Positions 53,942 to 56,205 of a stretch of DNA of 56,205 bases are shown here, in pieces. The notes beneath the pieces were generated by a model. The model had not been told where the DNA came from, did no database searches, and saw nothing but the letters and a program-made list of their open reading frames with translations. The stretch is taken from assembly GCA_036752345.1 (NCBI GenBank), contig DAIOSV010000007.1, forward strand, positions 1 to 56,205, in the 5' to 3' direction. The translations under genes were made by a program, and so were the position numbers. Positions within the stretch are counted from its first letter, which is position 1, and each line of letters begins with the position of its first letter. The stretch is from UBA1715 sp036752345. Its GTDB lineage: Bacteria; Bacteroidota; Bacteroidia; Bacteroidales; UBA1715.

Positions 53942-53949
53942 TATCTTTG
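53942..53949 (+). promoter_or_regulatory. -7 element of ribF
   Basis: TATCTTTG at 53942-53949, six bases before the ribF ATG at 53956; the transcript would be nearly leaderless. Confidence 0.5.
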
Positions 53950-53955
53950 TCGCAA

Positions 53956-54876
53956 ATGAGAATCTATCATTCCATACAAGAATTTTCGGCACACAATCCT
54001 ATTCTTACCATAGGAATGTTTGACGGTGTCCATGCGGGACATCGCGAAATTCTTGCGCATTTGGAGTCGGAGAAAAAAGCCTATCAAGGAGAATCTGTTC
54101 TGCTAACATTTTGGCCACATCCGCGAGTATTTTTCGGCAAAGCAGAAGGATTCAAAATGCTTACCAGTTTAGATGAAAAACTGGAACTATTGGAGCAAAC
54201 CGGCTTAGATGCTTGTTTGGTATTACCTTTTACCAACGAATTTGCAAACTTGAGTCCCGAGGACTACATAACACAAATAATTCACGAAGGGATTGGGGCG
54301 CGAAAGGTAATCATTGGCTACGACCACAAATATGGGAAAAATGGCTCGGGCACATTTGAACTCATGCAAAAATTTGCACAAAAACTACACTTTGAATTAG
54401 AACGAATCGACGCATATTCTATTGAATCAAAAGCAATTAGCTCAACAAAAGTTCGAAATGCGCTATCGGTAGGCGACATTAAGACTGCAAATTCATATTT
54501 AACATACAACTATTTTATTGACGGGACCATTGTTGCAGGAGCTCAAATAGGTAGAACGCTTGGTTTTCCTACGGCAAACCTACAATTGAATTTCTCGCAA
54601 AAAATGTTACCCACCGATGGCGTTTATGCGTGCTACACTCTCGTAAATGGAGAAAAATATGCCTCGGTAGTCAACATCGGCACAAATCCTACTATTCAAA
54701 AAGAATTGCCCCTTACAATTGAGATACACCTTCTTGATTTTCAAGGCGATATATATGGGGAACAAGTACGCGTTCAATTCGTGTCTCGCCTTCGCGACGA
54801 GCAACAATTTTTTTCTCGCGAAGCATTGCAAGAGGCGATAAAGAAAGACATTGCGGTTGCTCGAACCGTTTTATAA
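53956..54876 (+). CDS. ribF: Bifunctional riboflavin kinase/FAD synthetase
   Basis: This 306-residue enzyme makes FMN and FAD from riboflavin. The FAD synthetase domain has LTIGMFDGVHAGHREIL near residue 18 and the ISSTKVRNAL motif near 160. The flavokinase domain has GRTLGFPTANLQL near 200 and SVVNIGTNPTI near 235. The start at 53956 (MRIYHSIQEF) is preferred over an ATG 17 codons upstream because a -7 box lies between them. Confidence 0.96.
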   Translation: MRIYHSIQEFSAHNPILTIGMFDGVHAGHREILAHLESEKKAYQGESVLLTFWPHPRVFFGKAEGFKMLTSLDEKLELLEQTGLDACLVLPFTNEFANLSPEDYITQIIHEGIGARKVIIGYDHKYGKNGSGTFELMQKFAQKLHFELERIDAYSIESKAISSTKVRNALSVGDIKTANSYLTYNYFIDGTIVAGAQIGRTLGFPTANLQLNFSQKMLPTDGVYACYTLVNGEKYASVVNIGTNPTIQKELPLTIEIHLLDFQGDIYGEQVRVQFVSRLRDEQQFFSREALQEAIKKDIAVARTVL

Positions 54877-54889
54877 TGCAACTTTATAC

Positions 54890-56205
54890 ATGAAAATAGA
54901 ACTATCTGGACACTATAGCTATAGTCGGATTTTAAAAACTATTATCCCATCTATCCTCATGATGTTGGCCATTTCGGTGTACAGCATTGTTGATGGTATA
55001 TTTGTTTCAAACTTTGTTGGAACAACTGCTTTTGCCGCACTCAATCTAGTGTATCCTGTTATGATGATTGTTGGCGCACTCGGCATTATGATTGGCACAG
55101 GAGGCAACGCACTCGTGGCTAAAATCAAAGGCGAAGGCAATATGCATCATGCCAATGAAATTTTCTCGTTGCTCATTGCGGTGACCATTGTGATTGGGAT
55201 AGTCAGTAGCACGCTACTTTTTATTTTTATCCCCAAAATTGCACTTGCGCTTGGTGCCGAGCAAGGAGAAATGTTGAAAGACTGCGTTATCTATGCACGC
55301 ATACTGCTCATTTCAATGGTTGCGTTTATGCTCCAAATGGATTTTCAATCGTTTTACATGGCAGCCGAACGACCTCAACTTGGTACCAAAATCACCATCA
55401 TTTGCGGGTGCATCAATATAGTTCTTGACGCACTCTTTATTGTCGTGTTCAAATGGGGGCTTGCCGGAGCAGCTATCGCAACTATGATTGCTCAATGTAT
55501 TGGAGGAATTTTTCCCTTGTACTACTTTTTGTCAAAACGAAACAAGAGCTCATTACGACTCATACGATTTTCTATTGATTACCATGCAATTATAAAAGCA
55601 TGTACCAATGGATTGTCTGAATTTGTTGGAAATATTGCTCTCTCAATCGTGAGCGTATGCTACAACATACAACTCATGAAATACGTAGGAGAAAACGGTG
55701 TAGCAGCATACGGAATCTTAATGTACCTCGGCTTTATTTATGCAGCGTTTCTTATCGGCTACAACATTGCCATATCGCCTATTATCTCCTATAATTATGG
55801 AGCAAAAAACAGGCCTGAACTACAAAGCCTGTTCAAAAAAAGTTTTACACTTATGCTCGTGTCTGGAATTGCGCTCACGTTACTTGCTCAAACAATTTGT
55901 AGCGGCGTTGTCAGCTTTTTTGTTGGCTACGATGAAGTTCTCTATAATTTCACCGTACGAGCCTATCGCATATACATGCTCAGCTTCATTTTGTGTGGAA
56001 TGAATATGTTTACGTCTGCTTTATTTACGGCCCTTAACAACGGGATAGTTTCGGCAGTTGCGGCGTTTACACGAACACTTATTTTTGAAATGGGAGCGGT
56101 ATTTATATTGCCGGCAATTCTTGGCATTGATGGCATTTGGCTTTCGGTAAATGTTGCCGAAATTCTTGCTGCAATAGTTTCCGTTGGATTAATTCTTTCG
56201 TTTCG
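54890..56205 (+). CDS. MATE family efflux transporter, 3' end outside the window
   Basis: From the ATG at 54890 the frame stays open to the window edge (438 codons). It encodes a 12-segment MATE/MepA-type exporter: MLAISVYSIVDGIFVSNFVG near residue 25, GTGGNALVAKIKGEGN near 80, and FQSFYMAAERPQLGT near 150; the second half starts NGLSEFVGNIAL near 242 with SPIISYNYGAKN near 298. It should export cationic drugs or dyes coupled to Na+ or H+. It lies 13 bases after ribF, so it may be co-transcribed. Confidence 0.93.
   Translation, partial: MKIELSGHYSYSRILKTIIPSILMMLAISVYSIVDGIFVSNFVGTTAFAALNLVYPVMMIVGALGIMIGTGGNALVAKIKGEGNMHHANEIFSLLIAVTIVIGIVSSTLLFIFIPKIALALGAEQGEMLKDCVIYARILLISMVAFMLQMDFQSFYMAAERPQLGTKITIICGCINIVLDALFIVVFKWGLAGAAIATMIAQCIGGIFPLYYFLSKRNKSSLRLIRFSIDYHAIIKACTNGLSEFVGNIALSIVSVCYNIQLMKYVGENGVAAYGILMYLGFIYAAFLIGYNIAISPIISYNYGAKNRPELQSLFKKSFTLMLVSGIALTLLAQTICSGVVSFFVGYDEVLYNFTVRAYRIYMLSFILCGMNMFTSALFTALNNGIVSAVAAFTRTLIFEMGAVFILPAILGIDGIWLSVNVAEILAAIVSVGLILSF

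Noticed and set aside
1..56205. CRISPR array, tRNA, rRNA, insertion sequence or prophage
   Set aside because: Reading through the intergenic spaces I saw no spaced direct repeats other than the MraZ boxes, no cloverleaf candidates, no transposase and no phage structural genes.

Overview
The window looks like part of a Bacteroidales-type chromosome (phylum Bacteroidota), probably from a draft or metagenome assembly. It is AT-rich and carries a Bacteroidetes-style division and cell-wall cluster. It also has a PorT-like type IX secretion protein, a SusD-family lipoprotein, a CarboxypepD_reg-type TonB receptor, and many start-proximal TAnnTTTG promoter elements, the Bacteroidetes -7 box. Five runs of exactly 100 N are scaffold gaps. 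All five interrupt genes, and judging from normal family lengths all five hide more than 100 bases.

Layout. 1-4035: end of an FAD-dependent oxidoreductase, porT and ubiE on the minus strand; then a membrane protein, a malate/L-lactate dehydrogenase fragment and, across a gap, the C-terminus of a DapF-like epimerase on the plus strand. 4117-7469 (minus): PgpH-type HD phosphodiesterase, MBL hydrolase and GmhB-like phosphatase, translationally coupled. 7537-9009 (plus): a pair of degenerate metabolic-enzyme homologues (glutamate 5-kinase-like and class IV aminotransferase-like). 9019-10458 (minus): a polysaccharide flippase. 10586-25859 (minus): the complete dcw operon mraZ-rsmH-ftsL-ftsI-murE-mraY-murD-ftsW-murG-murC-ftsQ-ftsA-ftsZ, headed by a 10-bp-phased MraZ operator and closed by a strong terminator.

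26190-33295 (minus) is an accessory region: a pyrimidine-dimer glycosylase, a MboI/DpnII-like restriction-modification unit (M-R-M), a broken HigA-type regulator, a SIMPL protein, a TonB receptor with a G8 tract, and a His-rich small protein. 33533-35194 (plus): patatin phospholipase and an outer-membrane barrel. 35175-41233 (minus): iorA-iorB-paaK-ACT-rpoN-PAP2-like, probably one operon linking aryl-pyruvate oxidation to aryl-acetate activation. 41403-44702 (minus): flippase, U32 peptidase family protein and KdsD. 44803-49796 (plus): recQ, small HAD phosphatase and priA, tightly coupled. 49858-56205 (plus): LTA-synthase-like sulfatase, an orphan SusD lipoprotein plus partner lipoprotein, ribF and a MATE transporter running off the edge.

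The best candidates for new biology are the paired pseudo-enzyme-like genes at 7537-9009, the MboI-like system whose nuclease is a small unfamiliar PD-(D/E)XK-like protein (27539-28075), the DapF-like protein with Ser at the catalytic Cys position, and the possible phase-variable metal-type TonB receptor. The apparent 425-residue dehydrogenase at 2758-4035 is an artefact: it joins two different genes across a gap.
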